Assembly (NCBI GenBank): GCA_040954595.2
Contig: CM082593.2
Span: 10,788,001-10,852,000 of the forward strand
Length of the DNA: 64,000 nucleotides
Reading direction: 5' to 3'
Source of the DNA: Balanoglossus misakiensis
Taxonomy: Eukaryota; Hemichordata
Numbering within the stretch: the stretch's first letter is position 1; the number at the start of each line of letters is the position of its first letter. A program made the position numbers and the translations under genes. Positions 48,290 through 60,021 of the stretch are shown here, piece after piece. A model generated the notes under the pieces. It was given only the letters and a program-made list of their open reading frames with translations, was not told the origin of the DNA and did no database searches.

Positions 48290-49045
48290 AAATTTCGTCG
48301 ATTTTTGAAAAAAGACATGGGTGAAAATCATCAAAAAATGACAAATTTTCGACTTTGCAAAATCTCAAAATTTCGTCGATTTTCGAAAAAATCATGGGTG
48401 AAAATCATGAAAAAATGACAAATTTTCGACTTTGCAAAATCTGAAAATTTCGTCGATTTTTGAAAAAAATCATGGGGGAAAATGATCAAAAAATGACAAA
48501 TTTTCGACTGCAAAATCTCAAAATTTCGTCAATTTTGAAAAAAATCATGGTCGAAAATCATCAAATAATGACAATTTTTTTACTGCAAAATCTCAAAATT
48601 TCATCGATTTTTGAAAAAAATCATGGGTGAAAATCATCAAAAAATGACAAATTTTCGACTTTGCAAAATCTCAAAATTTCGTCGATTTTTGAAAAAAGAC
48701 ATGGGTGAAAATCATCAAAAAATGACAAATTTTCGACTTTGCAAAATCTCAAAATTTCGTCGATTTTCGAAAAAATCATGGGTGAAAATCATGAAAAAAT
48801 GACAAATTTTCGACTTTGCAAAATCTGAAAATTTCGTCGATTTTTGAAAAAAATCATGGGGGAAAATGATCAAAAAATGACAAATTTTCGACTGCAAAAT
48901 CTCAAAATTTCGTCAATTTTGAAAAAAATCATGGTCGAAAATCATCAAATAATGACAATTTTTTTATTGCAAAATCTCAAAATTTCATCGATTTTTGAAA
49001 AAAATCATGGGTGAAAATCATCAAAAAATGACAAATTTTCGACTT
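48290..49045. repeat. Tandem 384-bp (five-monomer) duplication
   Basis: ORF and variant landmarks at 48331 and 48715 are exactly 384 bp apart, including the rare 'gattttcgaaaaaatcatgg' unit and 'aaatcatcaaataatgac'. Confidence 0.8.
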
Positions 49046-50309
49046 TGCAAAATCTCAAAATTTCGTCGATTTTTGAAGAAAATCAAGGGTGAAAATCATC
49101 AAAAAATGACAAATTTTCGACTTTGCAAAATCTGAAAATTTCGTCGATTTTTGAAAAAAATCATGGGTGAAAATCATCAAAAAATGACAAATTTTTGACT
49201 GCAAAATCTCAAAATTTCGTCAATTTTTGAAAAAAATCATGGTTGAAAATCATCATGACAATGACAAATTTTCGACTTTGCAAAATCTCAAAATTTCGTC
49301 GATTTTGAAAAAAATCATGGGTTCGTCCATTTTTGAAAAAAAAACATTGGGTGAAAATCATCAAAAAATGACAAATTTTCGACTTTGCAAAATCTCAAAA
49401 TTTCGTCGATTTTTGAAAAAAAATCATGGGGAAAATGATCAAAAAATGACAAATTTTCGACTGCAAAATTTCAAAATTTCGTCAATTTTGAAAAAATCAT
49501 GGGTGAAAATCATCAAAAAATGACAAATTTTCGACTACAAAATCTCAAAATTTCGTCGATTTTTGAAAAAAAAACGGGTGAAAATCATCAAAAAATGACA
49601 AATTTTCCTCTTTGCAAAATCTATAAATTTCGTCGATTTTTGAAAAATTTTCAACTTTGCAAAATCTCAAAATTTCGTCGATTTTAGAAAAAAATCATGG
49701 GGGAAAATCATCAAAAAATGTCAAATTTTCGACTGCAAAATCTCAAAATTTCGTCGATTTTTGAAATAAATCATTGTTGAAAATTATCAAAAAATGACAA
49801 ATTTTCCTCTTTGCAAAATCTCAAAATTTCGTCGATTTTTTGAAAAAAGACGGGTGAAAATCATCTAAAAATGACAAATTTTCGACTTTGCAAAATCTCA
49901 AAATTTCGTTGATTTTTGAAAAAAATCATGGGGGAAAATCATCAAAAAATGACAAATTTACGACTACAAAATCTCAAAATTTCGTCGATTTGTGAAAATA
50001 AATCATGGGTGAAAATCATCAAAAAATGACAAATTTTCGACTTTGCAAAATCTCAAAATTTTGCCAATTTTGAAAAAATCATGGGTGAAAATCATCAACA
50101 AATGAAAATTTTTTTACTGCAAAATCTCAAATTTTCGTCGATTTTTTAAAAAAATTGTTGAAAATCATCAAAAAATGACAAATTTTTGACTGCAAAATCT
50201 CAAAATTTCGTCGACTTTTGAAAAAAAATCATTGTTGAAAATCATCAAAAAATGACAAATTTTCCTCTTTGCAAAATCTCAAAATTTCGTCGATATTTGA
50301 AAAAAGACA

Positions 50310-53300
50310 TGGGTGAAAATCATCAAAAAATGACAAATTTTCGACTTTGCAAAATCTCAAAATTTCGTCGATTTTTGAAAAAATCATGGGTGAAAATCAT
50401 GAAAAAATGACAAATTTTCGACTTTGCAAAATCTGAAAATTTCGTCGATTTTTGAAAAAAATCATGGGGGAAAATGATCAAAAAATGACAAATTTTCGAC
50501 TGCAAAATCTCAAAATTTCGTCAATTTTGAAAAAAATCATGGTCGTAAATCATCAAATAATGACAATTTTTTTACTGCAAAATCTCAAAATTTCATCGAT
50601 TTTTGAAAAAAATCATGGGTGAAAATCATCAAAAAATGACAAATTTTCGACTTTGCAAAATCTCAAAATTTCGTCGATTTTTGAAGAAAATCAAGAGTGA
50701 AAATCATCAAAAAATGACAAATTTTCGACTTTGCAAAATCTCAAAATTTCGTCGATTTTTGAAAAAAATCATGGGGAAAATGATCAAAAAATGACAAATT
50801 TTCGACTGCAAAATTTCAAAATTTCGTCAATTTTGAAAAAATCATAGGTGAAAATCATCAAAAAATGACAAATTTTCGACTGCAAAATCTCAAAATTTCG
50901 TCGATTTTTGAAAAAAAAACGGGTGAAAATCATCAAAAAATGACAAATTTTCGACTGCAAAGACTCAAAATTTCGTCAATTTTGAAAAAAATCATGGGTG
51001 AAAATCATCAAAAAATGACAAATTTTCCTCTTTGCAAAATCTATAAATTTCGTCGATTTTTGAAAAATTTTCAACTTTGCAAAATCTCAAAATTTCGTCG
51101 ATTTTTGAAAAAAATCATGGGGGAAAATCATCAAAAAATGACAAATTTTCGACTGCAAAATCTCAAAATTTCGTCCATTTTTGAAATAAATCATTGTTGA
51201 AAATTATCAAAAAATGACAAATTTTCCTCTTTGCAAAATCTCAAAATTTCGTCGATTTTTTGAAAAAAGACGGGTGAAAATCATCTAAAAATGACAAATT
51301 TTCGACTTTGCAAAATCTCAAAATTTCGTTGATTTTTGAAAAAAATCATGGGGGAAAATCATCAAAAAATGACAAATTTACGACTACAAAATCTCAAAAT
51401 TTCGTCGATTTGTGAAAAAAAATCATGGGTGAAAATCATCAAAAAATGACAAATTTTCGACTTTGCAAAATCTCAAAATTTTGCCAATTTTGAAAAAATC
51501 ATGGGTGAAAATCATCAAAAAATGACAAATTTTTTACTGCAAAATCTCAAATTTTCGTCGATTTTTTAAAAAAATTGTTGAAAATCATCAAAAAATGACA
51601 AATTTTTGACTGCAAAATCTCAAAATTTCGTCGATTTTTGAAAAAAAATCATTGTTGAAAATCATCACAAAATGACAAATTTTCCTCTTTGCAAAATCTC
51701 AAAATTTATTCGATTTTTGAAAAAAGACATGGGTGAAAATCATCAAAAAATGACAAATTTACGACTGCAAAATCTCAAAATTTCGTCGATTTGTGAAAAA
51801 AAATCATGGGTGAAAATCATCAAAAAATGACAAATTTTTGACTGCAAAATCTCAAAATTTCGTCAATTTTTGAAAAAAATCATGGTTGAAAATCATCATG
51901 ACAATGACAAATTTTCGACTTTGCAAAATCTCAAAATTTCGTCGATTTTGAAAAAAATCATGGGTTCGTCCATTTTTGAAAAAAAAACATTCGGTGAAAA
52001 TCATCAAAAAATGACAAATTTTCGACTTTGCAAAATCTGAAAATTTCGTCGATTTTTGAAAAAAATCATGGGGGAAAATGATCAAAAAATGACAAATTTT
52101 CGACTGCAAAATCTCAAAATTTCGTCAATTTTGAAAAAAATCATGGTCGAAAATCATCAAATAATGACAATTTTTTTACTGCAAAATCTCAAAATTTCAT
52201 CGATTTTTGAAAAAAATCATGGGTGAAAATCATCAAAAAATGACAAATTTTCGACTTTGCAAAATCTCAAAATTTCGTCGATTTTTGAAAAAATCATGGG
52301 TGAAAATCATGAAAAAATGACAAATTTTCGACTTTGCAAAATCTGAAAATTTCGTCGATTTTTGAAAAAAATCATGGGGGAAAATGATCAAAAAATGACA
52401 AATTTTCGACTGCAAAATCTCAAAATTTCGTCAATTTTGAAAAAAATCATGGTCGTAAATCATCAAATAATGACAATTTTTTTACTGCAAAATCTCAAAA
52501 TTTCATCGATTTTTGAAAAAAATCATGGGTGAAAATCATCAAAAAATGACAAATTTTCGACTTTGCAAAATCTCAAAATTTCGTCGATTTTTGAAGAAAA
52601 TCAAGAGTGAAAATCATCAAAAAATGACAAATTTTCGACTTTGCAAAATCTCAAAATTTCGTCGATTTTTGAAAAAAATCATGGGGAAAATGATCAAAAA
52701 ATGACAAATTTTCGACTGCAAAATTTCAAAATTTCGTCAATTTTGAAAAAATCATAGGTGAAAATCATCAAAAAATGACAAATTTTCGACTGCAAAATCT
52801 CAAAATTTCGTCGATTTTTGAAAAAAAAACGGGTGAAAATCATCAAAAAATGACAAATTTTCGACTGCAAAGACTCAAAATTTCGTCAATTTTGAAAAAA
52901 ATCATGGGTGAAAATCATCAAAAAATGACAAATTTTCCTCTTTGCAAAATCTATAAATTTCGTCGATTTTTGAAAAATTTTCAACTTTGCAAAATCTCAA
53001 AATTTCGTCGATTTTTGAAAAAAATCATGGGGGAAAATCATCAAAAAATGACAAATTTTCGACTGCAAAATCTCAAAATTTCGTCCATTTTTGAAATAAA
53101 TCATTGTTGAAAATTATCAAAAAATGACAAATTTTCCTCTTTGCAAAATCTCAAAATTTCGTCGATTTTTTGAAAAAAGACGGGTGAAAATCATCTAAAA
53201 ATGACAAATTTTCGACTTTGCAAAATCTCAAAATTTCGTTGATTTTTGAAAAAAATCATGGGGGAAAATCATCAAAAAATGACAAATTTACGACTACAAA

Positions 53301-54130
53301 ATCTCAAAATTTCGTCGATTTGTGAAAAAAAATCATGGGTGAAAATCATCAAAAAATGACAAATTTTCGACTTTGCAAAATCTCAAAATTTTGCCAATTT
53401 TGAAAAAATCATGGGTGAAAATCATCAAAAAATGACAAATTTTTTACTGCAAAATCTCAAATTTTCGTCGATTTTTTAAAAAAATTGTTGAAAATCATCA
53501 AAAAATGACAAATTTTTGACTGCAAAATCTCAAAATTTCGTCGATTTTTGAAAAAAAATCATTGTTGAAAATCATCACAAAATGACAAATTTTCCTCTTT
53601 GCAAAATCTCAAAATTTATTCGATTTTTGAAAAAAGACATGGGTGAAAATCATCAAAAAATGACAAATTTACGACTGCAAAATCTCAAAATTTCGTCGAT
53701 TTGTGAAAAAAAATCATGGGTGAAAATCATCAAAAAATGACAAATTTTTGACTGCAAAATCTCAAAATTTCGTCAATTTTTGAAAAAAATCATGGTTGAA
53801 AATCATCATGACAATGACAAATTTTCGACTTTGCAAAATCTCAAAATTTCGTCGATTTTGAAAAAAATCATGGGTTCGTCCATTTTTGAAAAAAAAACAT
53901 TCGGTGAAAATCATCAAAAAATGACAAATTTTCGACTTTGCAAAATCTGAAAATTTCGTCGATTTTTGAAAAAAATCATGGGGGAAAATGATCAAAAAAT
54001 GACAAATTTTCGACTGCAAAATCTCAAAATTTCGTCAATTTTGAAAAAAATCATGGTCGAAAATCATCAAATAATGACAATTTTTTTACTGCAAAATCTC
54101 AAAATTTCATCGATTTTTGAAAAAAATCAT
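50310..54130. repeat. Tandem 1,910-bp satellite duplication
   Basis: The copies at about 50310-52219 and 52220-54130 keep an exact 1,910-bp offset across all landmarks (50323/52233, 50603/52513, 50865/52775, 51852/53762). They share rare variants 'tcaagagtgaaaatc', 'ggtcgtaaatcatcaaataa' and 'aaaacattcggtgaaaatc'. They appear almost identical, implying a recent event or an assembly repeat. Confidence 0.88.
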
Positions 54131-56689
54131 GGGTGAAAATCATCAAAAAATGACAAATTTTCGACTTTGCAAAATCTCAAAATTTCGTCGATTTTTGAAG
54201 AAAATCAAGGGTGAAAATCATCAAAAAATGACATATTTTCGACTTTGCAAAATCTAAAAATTTCGTCGATTTTTGAAAAAAATCATGGTTGAAAATCATC
54301 AAAAAATGACAAATTTTTGACTGCAAAATCTCAAAATTTCGTCAATTTTTGAAAAAAATCATGGTTGAAAATCATCATGACAATGACAAATTTTCGACTT
54401 TGCAAAATCTCAAAATTTCGTCGATTTTGAAAAAAATCATGGGTTCGTCCATTTTTGAAAAAAAAACATTGGGTGAAAATCATCAAAAAATGACAAATTT
54501 TCGACTTTGCAAAATCTCAAAATTTCGTCGATTTTTGAAGAAAATCATGGGTGAAAATCATCAAAAAATGACAAATTTTCGACTTTGCAAAATCTCAAAA
54601 TTTCGTCGATTTTTGAAAAAAAATCATGGGGAAAATGATCAAAAAATGACAAATTTTCGACTGCAAAATTTCAAAATTTCGTCAATTTTGAAAAAATCAT
54701 GGGTGAAAATCATCAAAAAATGACAAATTTTCGACTGCAAAATCTCAAAATTTCGTCGATTTTTGAAAAAAAACGGGTGAAAATCATCAAAAAATGACAA
54801 ATTTTCCTTTTTGCAAAATCTATAAATTTCGTCGATTTTTGAAAAATTTTCAACTTTGCAAAATCTCAAAATTTCGTCGATTTTAGAAAAAAATCATGGG
54901 GGAAAATCATCAAAAAATGTCAAATTTTCGACTGCAAAATCTCAAAATTTCGTCGATTTTTGATATAAATCATTGTTGAAAATTATCAAAAAATGACAAA
55001 TTTTCCTCTTTGCAAAATCTCAAAATTTCGTCGATTTTTTGAAAAAAGACGGGTGAAAATCATCTAAAAATGACAAATTTTCGACTTTGCAAAATCTCAA
55101 AATTTCGTTGATTTTTGAAAAAAATCATGGGTGAAAATCATCAACAAATGACAATTTTTTTACTGCAAAATCTCAAATTTTCGTCGATTTTTTAAAAAAA
55201 TTGTTGAAAATCATCAAAAAATGACAAATTTTTGACTGCAAAATCTCAAAATTTCGTCGATTTTTGAAAAAAAATCATTGTTGAAAATCATCAAAAAATG
55301 ACAAATTTTCCTCTTTGCAAAATCTCAAAATTTCGTCGATTTTTGATGAAAATCATGGGTGAAAATCATCAAAAAATGACAAATTTTCGACTTTGCAAAA
55401 TCTCAAAATTTCGTCGATTTTTGAAAAAAAATCATGGGGAAAATGATCAAAAAATGACAAATTTTCGACTGCAAAATTTCAAAATTTCGTCAATTTTGAA
55501 AAAATCATGGGTGAAAATCATCAAAAAATGACAAATTTTCGACTGCAAAATCTCAAAATTTCGTCGATTTTTGAAAAAAAAACGACTGAAAATCATCAAA
55601 AAATGACAAATTTTCCTCTTTGCAAAATCTATAAATTTCGTCGATTTTTGAAAAATTTTCAACTTTGCAAAATCTCAAAATTTCGTCGATTTTAGAAAAA
55701 AATCATGGGGGAAAATCATCAAAAAATGTCAAATTTTCGACTGCAAAATCTCAAAATTTCGTCGATTTTTGAAATAAATCATTGTTGAAAATTATCAAAA
55801 AATGACAAATTTTCCTCTTTGCAAAATCTCAAAATTTCGTCGATTTTTTGAAAAAAGACGGGTGAAAATCATCTAAAAATGACAAATTTTCGACTTTGCA
55901 AAATCTCAAAATTTCGTTGATTTTTGAAAAAAATCATGGGTGAAAATCATCAACAAATGACAATTTTTTTACTGCAAAATCTCAAATTTTCGTCGATTTT
56001 TTAAAAAAATTGTTGAAAATCATCAAAAATGACAAATTTTTGACTGCAAAATCTCAAAATTTCGTCGATTTTTGAAAAAAAATCATTGTTGAAAATCATC
56101 AAAAAATGACAAATTTTCCTCTTTGCAAAATCTCAAAATTTCGTCGATATTTGAAAAAAGACATGGGTGAAAATCATCAAAAAATGACAAATTTTCGACT
56201 TTGCAAAATCTCAAAATTTCGTCGATTTTTGAAAAAATCATGGGTGAAAATCATGAAAAAATGACAAATTTTCGACTTTGCACAATCTGAAAATTTCGTC
56301 GATTTTTGAAAAAAATCATGGGGGAAAATGATCAAAAATGACAAATTTTCGACTGCAAAATCTCAAAATTTCGTCAATTTTGAAAAAAATCATGGTCGAA
56401 AATCATCAAATAATGACAATTTTTTTACTGCAAAATCTCAAAATTTCATCGATTTTTGAAAAAAATCATGGGTGAAAATCATCAAAAAATGACAAATTGT
56501 CGACTTTGCAAAATCTCAAAATTTCGTCGATTTTTGAAGAAAATCAAGGGTGAAAATCATCAAAAAATGACAAATTTTCGACATTGCAAAATCTCAAAAT
56601 TTCGTCGATTTTTGAAAAAAATCATGGGGAAAATGATCAAAAAATGACAAATTTTCGACTGCAAAATTTCAAAATTTCGTCAATTTTGA

Positions 56690-58530
56690 AAAAATCATGG
56701 GTGAAAATCATCAAAAAATGACAAATTTTCGACTGCAAAATCTCAAAATTTCGTCGATTTTTGAAAAAAAAACGGGTGAAAATCATCAAAAAATGACAAA
56801 TTTTCGACTTCAAAGACTCAAAATTTCGTCAATTTTGAAAAAAATCATGGGTGAAAATCATCAAAAAATGACAAATTTTCCTCTTTGCAAAATCTATAAA
56901 TTTCGTCGATTTTTGAAAAATTTTCAACTTTGCAAAATCTCAAAATTTCGTCGATTTTTGAAAAAAATCATGGGGGAAAATCATCAAAAAATGACAAATT
57001 TTCGACTGCAAAATCTCAAAATTTCGTCGATTTTTGAAAAAAATCATTGTTGAAAATTATCAAAAAATGACAAATTTTCCTCTTTGCAAAATCTCAAAAT
57101 TTCGTAGATTTTTTGAAAAAAGACGGGTGAAAATCATCTAAAAATGACAAATTTTCGACTTTGCAAAATCTCAAAATTTCGTTGATTTTTGAAAAAAATC
57201 ATGGGGGAAAATCATCAAAAAATGACAAATTTACGACTACAAAATCTCAAAATTTCGTCGATTTGTGAAAAAAAATCATGGGTGAAAATCATCAAAAAAT
57301 GACAAATTTTCGACTGCAAAATCTCAAAATTTCGTCAATTTTTGAAAAAAATCATGGTTGAAAATCATCATGACAATGACAAATTTTCGACTTTGCAAAA
57401 TCTCAAAATTTCGTCGATTTTGAAAAAAATCATGGGTTCGTCTATTTTTGAAAAAAAAACATTCGGTGAAAATCATCAAAAAATGACAAATTTTCGACTT
57501 TGCAAAATCTCAAAATTTCGTCGATTTTTGAAGAAAATCATGGGTGAAAATCATCAAAAAATTACAAATTTTCGACTGCAAAATTTCAAAATTTCGTCAA
57601 TTTTGAAAAAATCATGGGTGAAAATCATCAAAAAATGACAAATTTTCGACTGCAAAATCTCAAAATTTCGTCGATTTTTGAAAAAAAAACGGGTGAAAAT
57701 CATCAAAAAATGACAAATTTTCGACTTCAAAGACTCAAAATTTCGTCAATTTTGAAAAAAATCATGGGTGAAAATCATCAAAAAATGACAAATTTTCCTC
57801 TTTGCAAAATCTATAAATTTCGTCGATTTTTGAAAAATTTTCAACTTTGCAAAATCTCAAAATTTCGTCGATTTTTGAAAAAAATCATGGGGGAAAATCA
57901 TCAAAAAATGACAAATTTTCGACTGCAAAATCTCAAAATTTCGTCGATTTTTGAAAAAAATCATTGTTGAAAATTATCAAAAAATGACAAATTTTCCTCT
58001 TTGCAAAATCTCAAAATTTCGTAGATTTTTTGAAAAAAGACGGGTGAAAATCATCTAAAAATGACAAATTTTCGACTTTGCAAAATCTCAAAATTTCGTT
58101 GATTTTTGAAAAAAATCATGGGGGAAAATCATCAAAAAATGACAAATTTACGACTACAAAATCTCAAAATTTCGTCGATTTGTGAAAAAAAATCATGGGT
58201 GAAAATCATCAAAAAATGACAAATTTTCGACTGCAAAATCTCAAAATTTCGTCAATTTTTGAAAAAAATCATGGTTGAAAATCATCATGACAATGACAAA
58301 TTTTCGACTTTGCAAAATCTCAAAATTTCGTCGATTTTGAAAAAAATCATGGGTTCGTCTATTTTTGAAAAAAAAACATTCGGTGAAAATCATCAAAAAA
58401 TGACAAATTTTCGACTTTGCAAAATCTCAAAATTTCGTCGATTTTTGAAGAAAATCATGGGTGAAAATCATCAAAAAATTACAAATTTTCGACTTTGCAA
58501 AATCTCAAAATTTCGTCAATTTTGAAAAAA
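56690..58530. repeat. Tandem 917-bp satellite duplication
   Basis: Landmarks at 56697/57614 and 57342/58259 keep a 917-bp offset. Both copies share 'gacttcaaagactcaaaatt' and 'tcgtctatttttg'. A partial third repeat of its end follows at 58530-58790. Confidence 0.85.
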
Positions 58531-60021
58531 ATCATCGGTGAAAATCATCATGACAATGACAAATTTTCGACTTTGCAAAATCTCAAAATTTCGTCGATTT
58601 TGAAAAAAATCATGGGTTCGTCTATTTTTGAAAAAAAAACATTCGGTGAAAATCATCAAAAAATGACAAATTTTCGACTTTGCAAAATCTCAAAATTTCG
58701 TCGATTTTTGAAGAAAATCATGGGTGAAAATCATCAAAAAATTACAAATTTTCGACTTTGCAAAATCTCAAAATTTCGTCAATTTTGAAAAAAATCATCG
58801 GTGAAAATCATCAAAAAATTACAAATTTTTTACTGCAAAATCTCAAATTTTCGTCGATTTTTTAAAAAAATTGTTGAAAATCATCAAAAAATGACAAATT
58901 TTCCTCTCTTGCAAAATCTCAAAATTTCGTCGATTTTTGAAAAAAGACGGGTGAAAATCATCAAAAAATGACAAATTTTCGACTTTGCAAAATCTCAAAA
59001 TTTCGTCGATTTTTGAAAAAAATCATGGCAGGTGTCAAAGGTATCCCCCTGTATTTGGCATTTCATGATAGTTTCCTCCCTCCAAATACCAAAGCTGCAC
59101 CTGTACAACGGGATGAGATATGGCACTGTATGACAGAGGTCATCAAAATCACCTTATACATTTGGGCAAAAACCAACTGACACTTACATTCGTCCCTGTG
59201 GAACAAAAACCACACCTATCGCCCTGTTGGTTAGTGTACAATTAAATGTACAAAATCAATGACTTAGGCAGGTGCAACAGGTGACCCCGCCTTTGGTATG
59301 TCATTATGGTCCCATCCGTATATGCCCCCCCCCCCCAAGCCAAAGCTGCATGCATCTTCTGTAGATGCTCACTAAGCAAAAGTAGGTGAAAGGTCACATA
59401 AGGTCGCCCACAACTTGACGGGAAAATCGGACTTCATATTGATCCATGTGCAACAAATACCACGCTACCACCCCTTTCATTGACCCCACAATTACGCATG
59501 CACATAATTATTGAGTTACGCAGGTGTCACAGGTGACCCCCGAATCGGGTGTATTATTTTGGTCCCATACAGCTGCATGTAGCTGCGTGCCGTTACGGGC
59601 GACCTGATAACCCACACGGCCACCTGCGGGCCGACCCCCATACTGAACGTCCAGTTGCAACATCACGACTGAAGTAGGAACTTTTGAACGGCAACGAAGC
59701 CTGATCTCTGATTATTGCTGGTACCATACTCCCTTCGTGCAAGAAAATCACTGGTCTGCTGACGTATTTCAGGCAATTTCCCAAACTACTATCCACTACA
59801 TGTGACTACAATGCTAATGAAACCTCCCACAACATTAGCGACTTAGAGTCAAAGCCCACTGCCAGTGTAGCCGGGTTTGCGTAGACACATTTGAATGGCA
59901 ACAGCTAACAAATAATAATAATTCTTTATTTCAGACTTTAAAAAAAGTCCATATACCCAAAAGAGAGAAGAAAAAAAAACAATAATAATAATCTGACACT
60001 GAGACACACACAAAAAAAAAC

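Larger units (their letters stand above)
19320..59027. repeat. Satellite array, ~78-bp monomer, about 500 copies
   Basis: The array is 39.7 kb of head-to-tail monomers with no other sequence inserted that I can see. Landmarks in order within a unit are ttttcgactttgcaaaatct, caaaatttcgtcgatttttg, aaaaaaatcatgggtgaaaa and tcatcaaaaaatgacaaa. Together they make 78 bp at 27% GC with three CpG sites. Common variants: 44-bp short units lacking the middle; a 2-bp deletion form (cgactgcaaaat); 'tttcctctttgc' and 'ctataaatttcg' forms; and longer units with an extra 'ggttcgtcgattttt'. Because 78 = 3 x 26, ORFs on both strands repeat a 26-residue peptide (MGENHQKMTNFRLCKISKFR and so on). They are broken everywhere by indels and are not genes. 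Confidence 0.97.

Noticed and set aside
19371-58788. Dozens of ORFs of 60-150 codons on both strands across the array, looking like a tandem-repeat protein family
   Set aside because: The monomer length is a multiple of three, so any stop-free frame repeats. ORFs occur on both strands, start and stop wherever an indel falls, and code only the 26-residue period. No promoter, splice or domain evidence.
19320-59027. CRISPR array
   Set aside because: There are no unique spacers between constant repeats; the whole unit is repeated, the scale is 40 kb and the DNA is eukaryotic.
19320-59027. CENP-B box in the satellite monomer
   Set aside because: TTTCG and, in short units, ACGGG occur, but never at the spacing required by the NTTCGNNNNANNCGGGN consensus on either strand.
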